DNA of 64,000 nucleotides. Source: JBHBQE01 sp041776485 (GTDB lineage: Bacteria > Bacillota > Clostridia > Lachnospirales > Lachnospiraceae). The notes under the pieces were generated by a model. The model worked only from the letters and a program-made list of their open reading frames with translations. It did no database searches and had not been told where the DNA came from. The stretch is taken from assembly GCA_041776485.1 (NCBI GenBank), contig JBHBQE010000004.1, forward strand, positions 1 through 64,000. The letters are read 5' to 3'. Every line of letters begins with the position of its first letter. The first letter of the stretch is position 1. The position numbers were made by a program, and so were the translations under genes. This document shows, one piece after another, positions 1 through 9,247 of this stretch.

Positions 1-100
1 CTTTTCTATAAGAAGTTATCTTTAACTTTAAGGAATCTCTCTTCGTATTGTCTCATTATTCGGTTGTCAATGTGCCCTGCCCCCACTTGGGGACAGCTTT
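1..100 (-). other. Leader of an rRNA operon transcribed leftwards (partial)
   Basis: Read on the minus strand, this stretch lies just downstream of a strong promoter. It starts with a short G/C hairpin (GTCCCC, loop AAGT, GGGGGC, about positions 79-94). It continues with a motif resembling the conserved ATTGACAACCGAATAATGA-type sequence found in rRNA leaders and 16S-23S spacers of Firmicutes (about 45-73). No open reading frame is present. I infer that a 16S gene begins beyond the left edge. The identification rests on motif resemblance and promoter strength only. Confidence 0.5.
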
Positions 101-103
101 CAA

Positions 104-132
104 ATAATAACAAAATATATTTCATTCGTCAA
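104..132 (-). promoter_or_regulatory. Strong sigma-A type promoter facing left (probable rrn promoter)
   Basis: On the minus strand TTGACG (127-132) and TATTAT (104-109) are separated by exactly 17 bases. An A/T-rich stretch lies upstream of the -35 box, as in rRNA promoters with UP elements. It points away from the NhaC-type gene and towards the left edge. It therefore drives whatever lies outside the window, most likely an rRNA operon. Confidence 0.7.
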
Positions 133-211
133 GCACTTTTTTCATAATTATTTTTTATTTGTTAATATTTTCCTTAATCAATCTATATTGTTAAGCTTTC
201 CATACATATTT

Positions 212-1621
212 TTACATTAAAAATCCTGCAATTAAATATCCGGCAAAAGAAATTACAGTAACTATCCCTATGTAGGGTAGTTGTGCAACTGCATAGTCTA
301 CATTATTTATTCTGCATGCTGATGCAGACATTAATGTAACATCTGAGTAAAAACATGCCTGTGCACCAAAGCAGGCAGCCGAAATTATTGCTCCTAATGT
401 TAGGGGAATACTTGCTCCACTAGAAGCAGCCAACGGCAAAATAATAGGAGTGCATAACGCAGGAACACTCCAAATATTACCTGTTGCAAAGCAAACAACA
501 CCTATAAGGATAAATGAAATGGCAGGCAGCCATTCCGCACTCATATATGGACCTGCAATTTCAATTAAATAGTCGGGAAGTCCGATTAAATTAATTGATT
601 CTCTGTAAAACAATGATGTGACAAGAACAACTGCTATAAAAAGCATATCCTCAAGCCCCTTATAGCACACATCACAAAACTTGCCAAGAGTCATTATTCT
701 TGTAGGAACAAAAAGTAATAAACAAACAAATATGCCTATACCCACACCATATAAAATATCCCCTGATATTATGGTGGCTGCAATAACCACCAGCATTGGT
801 AATGCAAAAGTCCAAAGCTGTGGTTTAATCTCCCTTACTTTCTCAGTTTCTTCACATGTACTCACACCCGCAGCTTCTCCGATTTCATCGCCCTGATTTT
901 GAGCATTGCTGCTTATGGGCCATAATTGTCCGGTTTCTGCAACTCTTTGGTAAGCCTTTTTTATACCTCCTAACTTGGGAACGACCCCTAAAATGACAAG
1001 CAGTACAAATATGACGCACAGGAAAGGGTAAAAAAAGTATGGCATGATATTATAGTATATGCTCATTGCGCTGTCCCCTACCACAGCGGCCTCTGCCTGC
1101 TGTCCAAAAACGCCTGAAAAGAACACCACCCATGCCGATATCGGAATAATCAAGCATACAGGAGCAGAAGTCGTGTTAATTATATAACATAACATCTCCC
1201 TGGGAGTTTTATGCTCATCCGAAAGTGTAAGCACACAATTTGCCGTAACTAAAATACTAAGATAATCATCAATAAAAATAATAATTCCGCACAGCCAGGT
1301 CAAAAGCAATACCTGTTTTTCTGATTTTACATATTTTCTTGCTAGGTTACCTACTGCAAGTGCACCCTTAGACTCTCTGAGCAGCTGCACAAAGCAACCA
1401 AACAGTAAGCATATAATTACAATATAATTATTATCAGCATTCGCAGAGGATTCCAGCAATGCGTCCATCATAGGCACAAAAAAACCGGCCTTATAATATA
1501 TTATGTAGCTTAATACGCCTGAAACTATAATGCTTAAAATACATTTTTTTGTAATAAATGCCAGCAAAAAGAAACTCACAACCGGAATCAAGGTTAAAAT
1601 ACCTAAATTAGTCCCTTCCAT
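212..1621 (-). CDS. NhaC-family Na+/H+ (or Na+/organic acid) antiporter
   Basis: A 469-residue polytopic membrane protein with about eleven or twelve hydrophobic segments and a hydrophilic central loop rich in Glu and Gln around residues 230-265. Its overall pattern matches the NhaC antiporter family. That family includes plain Na+/H+ antiporters and exchangers that move organic acids, such as the malate/lactate antiporter. It is the last gene of the operon glycyl radical enzyme, activase, transporter, and starts 28 bases after the activase stop with a GAAAGGAAG ribosome binding site. The context makes uptake of the enzyme's substrate or export of its product more likely than simple sodium homeostasis. 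Family call is fairly sure; substrate is unknown. Confidence 0.8.
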   Translation of the reverse strand: MEGTNLGILTLIPVVSFFLLAFITKKCILSIIVSGVLSYIIYYKAGFFVPMMDALLESSANADNNYIVIICLLFGCFVQLLRESKGALAVGNLARKYVKSEKQVLLLTWLCGIIIFIDDYLSILVTANCVLTLSDEHKTPREMLCYIINTTSAPVCLIIPISAWVVFFSGVFGQQAEAAVVGDSAMSIYYNIMPYFFYPFLCVIFVLLVILGVVPKLGGIKKAYQRVAETGQLWPISSNAQNQGDEIGEAAGVSTCEETEKVREIKPQLWTFALPMLVVIAATIISGDILYGVGIGIFVCLLLFVPTRIMTLGKFCDVCYKGLEDMLFIAVVLVTSLFYRESINLIGLPDYLIEIAGPYMSAEWLPAISFILIGVVCFATGNIWSVPALCTPIILPLAASSGASIPLTLGAIISAACFGAQACFYSDVTLMSASACRINNVDYAVAQLPYIGIVTVISFAGYLIAGFLM

Positions 1622-1649
1622 AATTTTTACTTCCTTTCAAGTTAAAAAT

Positions 1650-2585
1650 TTAAATTACCCCTAATATTTCTACCTTCAGCTTTATCTCTTGCTGAAAATA
1701 ATTTTTAATTTCCTTTAACCATGCTTCCTTGGGTGCACTAAACCTGTTTTGCTCACCACCCATATTTTTCTTTTTATTAATCCCCAGATTGTGATATGGC
1801 AGCAAATTTACCCTTTTTATATTTATTTCCTTATAAAACTCACCTGTTTGCCGTATAATATATTCCTTATCATTCACCCCGCTAATAAGCGGCATTCGCA
1901 TTGTAATCTTATTTAATATCTCTTTATATTCTGCAAGCATTTTTAAATTATCTAAAATCAAATGATTACTAACTCCTGTAAAAGCAAGGTGAACCTTGTC
2001 ATCTATAGATTTCATATCATAAAATATATCTTTGACATTTTCTTTCAATGCCATTTTCAAGAACAAATCCGAGTCCCCAAAGCCGCTTGTATCCAGGCAC
2101 ACATTTAAATCAAATTCCCTTAAGGCATCTATCAAATCAATTATAAATTCCGGATTGGTCAATATTTCTCCGCCGCTTAAAGTAACGCCGCCTCCTGTAT
2201 TATCATAAAAATCCTTATCCTGAATTACTGCGTCAACTATCTCATCTATTGACATGGGTTTTGCCACAGGTCTTAATGCTCTTGCATAACATGCATTGGT
2301 ACATAACAGACATAAATCACATCTTTTTGTATCAATTATGATTCCCGCCACAGAATCCATTATCAACGCATTGCGGGTGCATTGTTTGATACAATAACCG
2401 CATGCAATGCAGTTATTAGGGTTTTTTATCAGCTGCTGCTTATTGCTGATTAACTCAGGGTTATGACACCACTTACATTCAAGCGGACACCCTTTAAAAA
2501 ATACCGTAGTCCTAATTCCCGGTCCGTCTTCTACTGAAAATCTTTGAATGCCGCCAACCAGCACTCTGTCATTACCGAAGCTCAT
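1650..2585 (-). CDS. Glycyl radical enzyme activase (radical SAM, two extra 4Fe-4S clusters)
   Basis: A 311-residue activating enzyme that would use S-adenosylmethionine to place the glycyl radical on the enzyme encoded just upstream. The radical SAM motif CxxxCxxC is at Cys33, Cys37 and Cys40. Two ferredoxin-type Cys4 sets follow at Cys59/62/65/69 and Cys89/92/95/99. This insert is typical of activases for dehydratase, decarboxylase and lyase type glycyl radical enzymes and is absent from the shorter activase of pyruvate formate-lyase. The start codon overlaps the stop of the upstream gene as TAATG, which implies translational coupling. Partnership with the upstream enzyme is very likely. 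Confidence 0.93.
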   Translation of the reverse strand: MSFGNDRVLVGGIQRFSVEDGPGIRTTVFFKGCPLECKWCHNPELISNKQQLIKNPNNCIACGYCIKQCTRNALIMDSVAGIIIDTKRCDLCLLCTNACYARALRPVAKPMSIDEIVDAVIQDKDFYDNTGGGVTLSGGEILTNPEFIIDLIDALREFDLNVCLDTSGFGDSDLFLKMALKENVKDIFYDMKSIDDKVHLAFTGVSNHLILDNLKMLAEYKEILNKITMRMPLISGVNDKEYIIRQTGEFYKEINIKRVNLLPYHNLGINKKKNMGGEQNRFSAPKEAWLKEIKNYFQQEIKLKVEILGVI

Positions 2586-4981
2586 TAAAGCTGTCTCCTG
2601 GCATCCTCTCGTGACAAATGAGCAGTTCTATATATGATGGTATCCTGAGCACTCTTATCAAGTTCAGTAAAATATGCCATATATCCGGCAACTCTCACCA
2701 TTAGACCTCTGTAATTTTCCGGATTTTCCTGTGCCTTTTTCAGAGTTTCATTATCCACAACATTAATTTGTATGTGCTGACCGCCATCTTTAAAATATGT
2801 TTTAATTATCCCCTCAATGATCTGAATTCCTTTTTCGTTTTGTATACCCTTAGGGTCAAATCTTAAATTATAGAGAGCTCCTTCGTGTAATTTTTCATCC
2901 ACCATGCTTGCCACTGATTTAACCGTTGCCGTCGGTCCATTTACATCTCTCCCCATCATAGGTGATGAAGCATCACAAAAAGGCTCGCCGGCTAATCTTC
3001 CGTCCGGAAGAGCACCGGTAACTGCACCGTGAGGAATATTCATAGTTTGTGAATCAATGCCAAATGAGTAGTAGCCGCCTCGGGCGTCTTGCCATTTCTG
3101 GACATTATCGGCAATAAAGTCCATCATTTCCTTGTAAATCGCATCTACATGAGGTTTGTTATTTCCATACTTTTCAGGTTTGTTTAACAACATCTGACGT
3201 AATCTTTCATTTCCTTCAAAATTATTATCACATGCTTCTATTAAATCCTCCATTGTTATATCTTTATCCTCAAATACGCACTTTTCAACTGCCGCTATAG
3301 TATCCGCCAAATTTGCAGGACCTGTAACATATAGCCCGGCTGTTGAATACTTTGCGCCTCCATGCTGCACAGATTTCCCGCTTTCCACACACCCTTTGGT
3401 AACCATAGACGCAAATATAACCGGATACTTATTCATATGTACACTCTGCATTAGATTATATCCGATCCTAACAAGGTTATAGTGATGCAGTATCTGCTTC
3501 TTTAAAGCGTCCTTAAATTCTTCAATATCCTTAAACTTTCTTGGATCTCCGGTTTCTATCCCTATAAATTCACCGGTTGACGGATTTACCCCGTTATGAA
3601 GAACCAATTCTATCATCTTCCCCATATTCACATATCCCGCATCAGGAGAACCGTCTGAAGAACCACCTCCGGGAGCAGGCTGAGTACATCCCACAATTGT
3701 CCAATCCCTAGCTTCTTCCACACTGCAGCCCCTTCCCTTCTCCATACAAATCTTAATTGCGGCATCATCACTAAAAAATCCGGGGTTGGCCTGACCCTCC
3801 TGTATCATCCTGCAGCCAAATTTAATTAGCTTTGACGGGCTGCCCTCCCAGACTCTGACAGCCATAACAGGCTGCTTGATTTGAAGTTCATCCGCCGCTT
3901 CCATACAAAGATATGAAAGATCATTAGTTGCATCCTTTCCATCAGCAGTCTGCCCCCCCACCATGAGAGTCTGCCACATGGGGTAGCCTGCAAAAGCTGT
4001 CGCATACCAGCTATCTCTGACCTCATATACTTCGCAGGTTTTTAAATACAAGCATTCTATCATTTCAAGAGCTTCTTCTCTGGTTATTGTCTTATTATCA
4101 ATTACATCTTTTTTGTAAAATGGCCACATATATTGATCAAATCTGCCAAAGCCACATGCAGTAGTACATACTTCAATGTAAAAATAAACGTGCACAAACC
4201 ATATAGCCTGCAAAGCCTGCTGAAATGTTTGCGGCGGATTTTGAGGAACATTTCTACAGTTTTCTGCAATGTTCATCAACTCCCGCCTTCTTCTTTTATC
4301 TTTACATTCCATTGCCAATCTTTCCGCCTCATCAGCCATTCTATTTGCATAAAGAATAAGACCTTTACATTGGATTATGCAGGCTTTCCAGAAATCAACC
4401 TTTGCCTGCTCCTCCATTGTTTGAGGAATCAGACTGTCTATATTTTTCTGACATTCATCAATATAGCCCTGTATTCCTATAGACAGAATTTTTTCATGAT
4501 CACAAGTTGTTTCTCCTGAAACGCCGTTTTCAAGACCAACGCATATGATGTCCTCTTTTTCAAGCTTCTTTATATTTTCCGGCATTATTTCCTCAGATAA
4601 ATCTTCCATAGCTTTCCCTTCCCAATACTTCAGGGCTTCAAGAATTGCTCTCTTATCTTCCGGTGAAATATAATAGGGATCTTTACTTCTCCTGGAGAAT
4701 TCGTCAATGTCACTTATATACCATGAACTCGATTGAAACTCCGGGTGTAAATTAGCCCCCCTATATGCATTTGTAGCCGTTCCGACAATCAGCTCATCGT
4801 CAAAAATAAGTGTCGTCATATTTTCCATAATATAATTTACTACCTTGGCTCTGAAAATAGGGACAGACTCCCCTGCAAATTTTTTATATGCCTTTGTTGC
4901 CAACTCCAATCGTTCTGCTGTAATTCTTGGAATAGTATCAAAATACTTTTCTTTCATCTTCTTAATTCTGGCAGTTAACAT
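2585..4981 (-). CDS. Glycyl radical enzyme of unassigned substrate (PFL-like superfamily)
   Basis: A 798-residue enzyme with the superfamily layout: a ten-stranded barrel core, the thiyl cysteine loop in the middle and the glycyl radical loop near the C-terminus (RVAGYMAYF, radical Gly766). The thiyl cysteine is Cys432 in GCTQPAPGGG. Diol dehydratases, choline lyase, hydroxyproline dehydratase and arylacetate decarboxylases usually carry Cys-x-Glu here. This protein has Gln434 instead of the catalytic Glu, so none of those functions can be assigned. I chose the start at 4981 because GGGAGG lies eight bases upstream; an upstream in-frame ATG at 5008 lacks such a site. The gene leads an operon with its activase and an NhaC-type transporter and lies divergent to an AraC regulator. 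No microcompartment shell genes are nearby. Confidence 0.9.
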   Translation of the reverse strand: MLTARIKKMKEKYFDTIPRITAERLELATKAYKKFAGESVPIFRAKVVNYIMENMTTLIFDDELIVGTATNAYRGANLHPEFQSSSWYISDIDEFSRRSKDPYYISPEDKRAILEALKYWEGKAMEDLSEEIMPENIKKLEKEDIICVGLENGVSGETTCDHEKILSIGIQGYIDECQKNIDSLIPQTMEEQAKVDFWKACIIQCKGLILYANRMADEAERLAMECKDKRRRRELMNIAENCRNVPQNPPQTFQQALQAIWFVHVYFYIEVCTTACGFGRFDQYMWPFYKKDVIDNKTITREEALEMIECLYLKTCEVYEVRDSWYATAFAGYPMWQTLMVGGQTADGKDATNDLSYLCMEAADELQIKQPVMAVRVWEGSPSKLIKFGCRMIQEGQANPGFFSDDAAIKICMEKGRGCSVEEARDWTIVGCTQPAPGGGSSDGSPDAGYVNMGKMIELVLHNGVNPSTGEFIGIETGDPRKFKDIEEFKDALKKQILHHYNLVRIGYNLMQSVHMNKYPVIFASMVTKGCVESGKSVQHGGAKYSTAGLYVTGPANLADTIAAVEKCVFEDKDITMEDLIEACDNNFEGNERLRQMLLNKPEKYGNNKPHVDAIYKEMMDFIADNVQKWQDARGGYYSFGIDSQTMNIPHGAVTGALPDGRLAGEPFCDASSPMMGRDVNGPTATVKSVASMVDEKLHEGALYNLRFDPKGIQNEKGIQIIEGIIKTYFKDGGQHIQINVVDNETLKKAQENPENYRGLMVRVAGYMAYFTELDKSAQDTIIYRTAHLSREDARRQL

Positions 4982-5006
4982 GACTTTTCCTCCCTTCATT
5001 TTATTC

Positions 5007-5035
5007 ATAATATTCTAAAAAAATAAATCAAACAA
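5007..5035 (-). promoter_or_regulatory. Probable promoter of the glycyl radical enzyme operon
   Basis: On the minus strand TTGTTT (5030-5035) and TATTAT (5007-5012) are separated by 17 bases, about 26 bases upstream of the chosen start. The -35 box is weak, which suits a promoter that needs an activator such as the divergent AraC protein. Confidence 0.45.
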
Positions 5036-5103
5036 TAATTTTGTTGCTGCCTTTTCGTACCTATATGCTCTATTTAAATTGCCCTTTTAGCAGATTAAGA
5101 TTA

Positions 5104-5132
5104 TTGCAAATTAGTTTGCTCTAAATTATAAT
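5104..5132 (+). promoter_or_regulatory. Promoter of the AraC-type regulator with internal inverted repeat
   Basis: TTGCAA (5104-5109), a 17-base spacer and TATAAT (5127-5132) precede the regulator start by about 25 bases. The inverted repeat GCAAA-TTAG-TTTGC (5106-5119) overlaps the -35 box and spacer, which makes it a candidate site for autoregulation. Confidence 0.6.
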
Positions 5133-5157
5133 TATATTGCTAAACAGGAGGTTTATA

Positions 5158-7020
5158 ATGCTGCATGAAAGAACTAACTACCAGAACGGTTTTCCTCTTA
5201 ATATTAAAATAGCAAAGGTTATTAAGTACCCCTTACATTACCACCAGGAGGTTGAGTTTATCTGCGTTCTGAAGGGTGAAATTAACCTAAAAATAGTTTC
5301 ATCTAACTACATATTGAGAAAAGGTGATATCTTTACTATAAATGCAAACGAGATACACGGATTAACAACAGATAACGAGGACAATGCAATCGCCATAATC
5401 CAAGTCAGTAATCAATTTTTCACGCAATATTTTCCCACACTGCCAAAGGCGTGCTTTATGACCTATGGCAATCCTGATAAAGATACAAGAATATATAAAT
5501 TACAGAAAATGTTGCTCCCTTTAATTCTGGATTTTGCAAAGAAAAGCTTTGATTACAAAAACACCTGCGTTTATCAAATGGTTAACCTGATTCGATACAT
5601 GAATGCAAACTTTAATTTATTTGCTTTTGAAGGCAAGGATATTGTGAATTTCAAAAGTAATGATCCTGTGATTTTGTCAAGAATAAGTCATATAGTTAAC
5701 CATATTTACGAGAACCATTCCGAAAAAATTACCTTAGAAGAACTCTCAAACAGGGAACATCTAAGTACCTTTTATCTTTCTCACCTTATACATGACTATA
5801 TCGGAATAAGTTTTCAGGAATTCTTGTGCTTTGCAAGAGTGGAGATGTCAGAAATCCCTCTTCTTCAAACTAATAAAAAAATCAGCACAATTTCAAAAGA
5901 TATTGGATTTTCCTCGACCACATACTATGAAAAATTCTTTATTAAATGGTTCGGCCACTCACCCCAAGAACATCGGGAAATCTTTGAATCCCATATCTTA
6001 GACGAAAATAATCCGCCGAAACTTGATATTATTCCCGAAAACTCTTCCGTAAACATAATCAAAGAATTTTTTATTTCAATAAACGGGCAGGAAAAAAGCG
6101 CCCATATAATAAACAATCTGCAGCAAAATATAGATATTATACCAAATTCAACTCCTATTGCTAATATAAATCCTGTGGTAGATGTTGCAATAACACATGA
6201 AGATTATCATGTACTTGGTGATCGTTTATTCGGTATATTATACGAGCTAAATACCACCAATATAATTCTTTCAACATATCCTCATGACAACAAAATCACC
6301 ACGGAATTAATAACAAACAAATTAAATTTTTCAGGATATAATGTCACTTATACCGTAAACAACAGGGATCATCTATCACCTGCTTCATGGTGCGATTCCA
6401 TTGTATCACCAATCAAAATTTTCCAAAAATGTTTTACATCCCAAAACAATCTCCATTGTATTCTTAGAGATCAGGGCGATTCTTGCAATATACTTAACGG
6501 GGGCCCTGGATGTTTAACATCGTGTAACATTCAAAAGCCATCTTTTCATGCCTACCGTCTGCTTCGTCATATTAGCGGAAAATTACTGTGCTGTGATAAA
6601 CATTATTATGTCATAAAGAATAATTTGCGAAGTTCAGATTCCTATGTCATTGTAATTCTAAATTACAATGACAAAATGCAGAGCCTGACAAAAAATACAA
6701 TCAGCACGCACGAAACAAATGATATTATTAATAACTTTATGGATGAACTGAATGTAAACTTTAATATACCCGTCTCATCCGGAATGTACTCTATAACAAA
6801 AGTTTTACTATCGAATGCCAACTCCATTTTTACCTATATGTCGCAATTGGGATTCCCCTCTGCACCGGACTTATCCAAAGATGAAATAGGTCTTCTAAAC
6901 ACCCAGCCTCAAACTCAAATAAACATTGAATGTATCAAAGACAACCTCCATGTCAGCTCTACTATTAACGGCGCCGGTATTGAGGTAATACTTATCAGCA
7001 AAATAAGTCCCCGTCTATAA
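5158..7020 (+). CDS. AraC-family regulator with cupin sensor and GH39-like C-terminal domain
   Basis: A 620-residue protein. Residues 1 to about 150 form a cupin-like sensor (YHQEVEF and a GDIFTINANEIHGL turn). Residues of about 180-280 hold the two helix-turn-helix motifs of an AraC DNA-binding domain. The last 330 residues resemble a degenerate family 39 glycoside hydrolase fold, with a segment like the GGPG...KPSFHAYRLL part of that family. Such AraC-GH39 fusions occur in Clostridia; here the domain is probably a ligand sensor and not an enzyme. The start at 5158 has AGGAGG six bases upstream, while a TTG at 5137 has none. It is divergent from the glycyl radical enzyme operon and is probably its activator. 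Confidence 0.85.
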   Translation: MLHERTNYQNGFPLNIKIAKVIKYPLHYHQEVEFICVLKGEINLKIVSSNYILRKGDIFTINANEIHGLTTDNEDNAIAIIQVSNQFFTQYFPTLPKACFMTYGNPDKDTRIYKLQKMLLPLILDFAKKSFDYKNTCVYQMVNLIRYMNANFNLFAFEGKDIVNFKSNDPVILSRISHIVNHIYENHSEKITLEELSNREHLSTFYLSHLIHDYIGISFQEFLCFARVEMSEIPLLQTNKKISTISKDIGFSSTTYYEKFFIKWFGHSPQEHREIFESHILDENNPPKLDIIPENSSVNIIKEFFISINGQEKSAHIINNLQQNIDIIPNSTPIANINPVVDVAITHEDYHVLGDRLFGILYELNTTNIILSTYPHDNKITTELITNKLNFSGYNVTYTVNNRDHLSPASWCDSIVSPIKIFQKCFTSQNNLHCILRDQGDSCNILNGGPGCLTSCNIQKPSFHAYRLLRHISGKLLCCDKHYYVIKNNLRSSDSYVIVILNYNDKMQSLTKNTISTHETNDIINNFMDELNVNFNIPVSSGMYSITKVLLSNANSIFTYMSQLGFPSAPDLSKDEIGLLNTQPQTQINIECIKDNLHVSSTINGAGIEVILISKISPRL

Positions 7021-7033
7021 TTTTCGTTAGATA

Positions 7034-9172
7034 TTAATCATCAACATTAAAGGTTTCAACAGTATCCTGCAGGGAATTAATGCTTGACAGCACCTCGTCC
7101 GTTTCCATTGCCACCTCATTTGAAGCATCCGTTATCTCCTGAAGATTATCATTTACCGTCAAAATCGCAGCATTCAGTTCCTGCTGACTGGCATTTATAT
7201 TTCCTATGGTTTCATTGACACTTGACAGCGAAGCTGTAAGCTCCTGAGAAAAGGCTCCAAGGTCTGAAGAGTTTTCCATAAAAAAGTATGCGTCCTTCTT
7301 ATATTCCGCTGCCAACTCCTCAAGAGAATCATAGTCCTTAATTACCACCTCATTCAAAAATTGCAATACGGAATTGCTTTCATGTGACAAGGTATCTACA
7401 CTGCTTGTAACTTTATCTGTCAAGTCTCTTATCTTTTCGATTTCACTGGTGGTATTAGTGGATAAGGCATTTATCTCATCTGCCACAACAGCGAATCCCC
7501 GACCGGCATCTCCGGCACGGGCTGCCTCAATTGAAGCATTCAATGCCAGTAAATTCGTTTGCCTTGAAATATCATTTATTGCCTCTGAAATATTTATTAT
7601 CTCAGTTATTATCTTAGTACCTTCAATAGCCTCCTGCAAATTTTTCCCGCTGTTTTTTATAACGTTTACGGCATTTGATTTATTTACAATAACCCTCTCT
7701 ACCCTCTTATCAACTCTGCTTATTATATCGCTTGATTTTTCCGCCATATCCTGAGCCTTATTAGCCAACTCCTCTATTGCATTGCTGGCTTCCTGTGTTG
7801 AAGTGCTTATATTGGAAATATTATGTGTCTGGATTTCCACGCTTGCTCCTGTTTCCTCCATAGTGGCTGAAATATCTGTAATGTTTTCACTGATAGCGGA
7901 AATCCTGGTACTTGTTCCATCCATATGTTCCTGAATATTCCCGGATTCCTGTTTGGTTTTTCTTATTGTAGATAAGACCCTTTCCTCAAGCTCCCTCTTT
8001 AAATATGCAAACTCCAACACCTCATTTTTCTGCTGTCTGATATTTTCCTTTCCTATTACTTTGCATTTCACAAATTCCTTCATTTCCAGAATCGGCTTAA
8101 ATTTACTGTTGATAAGCATAGAAACTAAAACTGCCATTGTACATATGGAAAAAATTATGCTAAAAATCGTGAATACTCTAAGACGATTAATCGTAGCGTA
8201 TATTCTATCTGTAGGAACGGCGCAGCCTACAATCCATCCGCTGTTTTCGACGATGGATGTTGCAACCATCACTTCTTTTCCTTTATAATCCTTTATTGTA
8301 ATTATTTTATCTCCCGGCTTTTCTATGATCGGCAAAAGTGCCGGATTTACATCCTTTACTGCTGTAACCCCCTCTCCTGACGGATTATAGGCTTCATTAG
8401 GATGACCTATAAAGTTTCCTGATTTATCAACAAAAAATCCAAAGGCTCCCTTTTCAAAGTCTACCTTATTGAGCAAATCACAAAGAGCTGATATTGTAAC
8501 ATCAATGGAAGCCACTCCTATAAGCTCATCATTTAGATAGCAAGGGGATGCCACTGCCACGCACATCTGGGAAGTACTGGTAGCCCAGTAAGGCTCCGTG
8601 ACGATAGTATCCTTTTTCTCCTTTGCAGATACATACCAAGCCCTCTCTCTGGGATCATAATCAGACGGCAGATTGTCTACAGGAAGATCCGATATATATT
8701 GTCCGTTTGATTCTCTTCCATAATACAGTTCAACTAAATCATATTCCCAGTCCGTATGCTGGTCTATTACTTTTTGTATATCCTCTGTAGAAATATCCGG
8801 CTTACTCTCATCCTCACCTACAACATAATCGTCTGTTACCCCTGCCTCAGGCTTCAGGTCTGTGGATTCCTCAGCTTCAGTATGAACTTCGTCCCTTGCC
8901 GCTTCAAGATCCATCGCACCGTCCTGCGGCTCAAGAGCCATAATATTATTTGATACTCCTTCTACATACTTAATCTTTCCCTCTGTCCATGAATTAATTT
9001 TTTCCGCATATTTATCCGCCTGTACCTGAAGATTGCTTTCTGAAATGCTTTTTATATTTTTACTTGAGCGATTAAGAATAATTACATTACTCACTACCAT
9101 AAGCAGACCTACAACCAACACTATTATTAATGTCAAACTGCCTCTTATAGATTTGTTGAATCTAAATTTCAT
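7034..9172 (-). CDS. Methyl-accepting chemotaxis protein with dCache-type sensor
   Basis: A 712-residue transmembrane receptor. It has a first membrane segment at about residues 13-30, an extracellular double Cache-like sensor to about residue 330, a second membrane segment at about 335-352 and a long cytoplasmic helical hairpin. The conserved hairpin tip is present (QTNLLALNASIEAARAG, then GRGFAVVADE). A Glu/Asp-rich low-complexity stretch of about 50 residues sits in the sensor near residues 78-130, which is unusual. No clear HAMP domain is visible. The C-terminal methylation helices are degenerate compared with enteric receptors. It is a single-gene unit with its own promoter and is convergent with the AraC gene. 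Ligand unknown; it may report on substrates of the neighbouring catabolic module, but that is inference. Confidence 0.93.
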   Translation of the reverse strand: MKFRFNKSIRGSLTLIIVLVVGLLMVVSNVIILNRSSKNIKSISESNLQVQADKYAEKINSWTEGKIKYVEGVSNNIMALEPQDGAMDLEAARDEVHTEAEESTDLKPEAGVTDDYVVGEDESKPDISTEDIQKVIDQHTDWEYDLVELYYGRESNGQYISDLPVDNLPSDYDPRERAWYVSAKEKKDTIVTEPYWATSTSQMCVAVASPCYLNDELIGVASIDVTISALCDLLNKVDFEKGAFGFFVDKSGNFIGHPNEAYNPSGEGVTAVKDVNPALLPIIEKPGDKIITIKDYKGKEVMVATSIVENSGWIVGCAVPTDRIYATINRLRVFTIFSIIFSICTMAVLVSMLINSKFKPILEMKEFVKCKVIGKENIRQQKNEVLEFAYLKRELEERVLSTIRKTKQESGNIQEHMDGTSTRISAISENITDISATMEETGASVEIQTHNISNISTSTQEASNAIEELANKAQDMAEKSSDIISRVDKRVERVIVNKSNAVNVIKNSGKNLQEAIEGTKIITEIINISEAINDISRQTNLLALNASIEAARAGDAGRGFAVVADEINALSTNTTSEIEKIRDLTDKVTSSVDTLSHESNSVLQFLNEVVIKDYDSLEELAAEYKKDAYFFMENSSDLGAFSQELTASLSSVNETIGNINASQQELNAAILTVNDNLQEITDASNEVAMETDEVLSSINSLQDTVETFNVDD

Positions 9173-9200
9173 AGCACCGCCTCTCCAATTCCTTTACAAA

Positions 9201-9229
9201 ATAATAAGTTTTAATTTTACCACTTTCAA
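9201..9229 (-). promoter_or_regulatory. Promoter of the chemoreceptor gene
   Basis: On the minus strand TTGAAA (9224-9229), a 17-base spacer and TATTAT (9201-9206) lie about 28 bases upstream of the chemoreceptor start. A GGAGAGG ribosome binding site lies between. Confidence 0.65.
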
Positions 9230-9247
9230 AAAATAAATCAAGAAAAG

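Noticed and set aside
2585..4981. Identity as pyruvate formate-lyase, glycerol/diol dehydratase, choline lyase or hydroxyproline dehydratase
   Set aside because: There is no adjacent cysteine pair as in pyruvate formate-lyase, and the Cys-x-Glu motif of the others is replaced by Cys-Thr-Gln.
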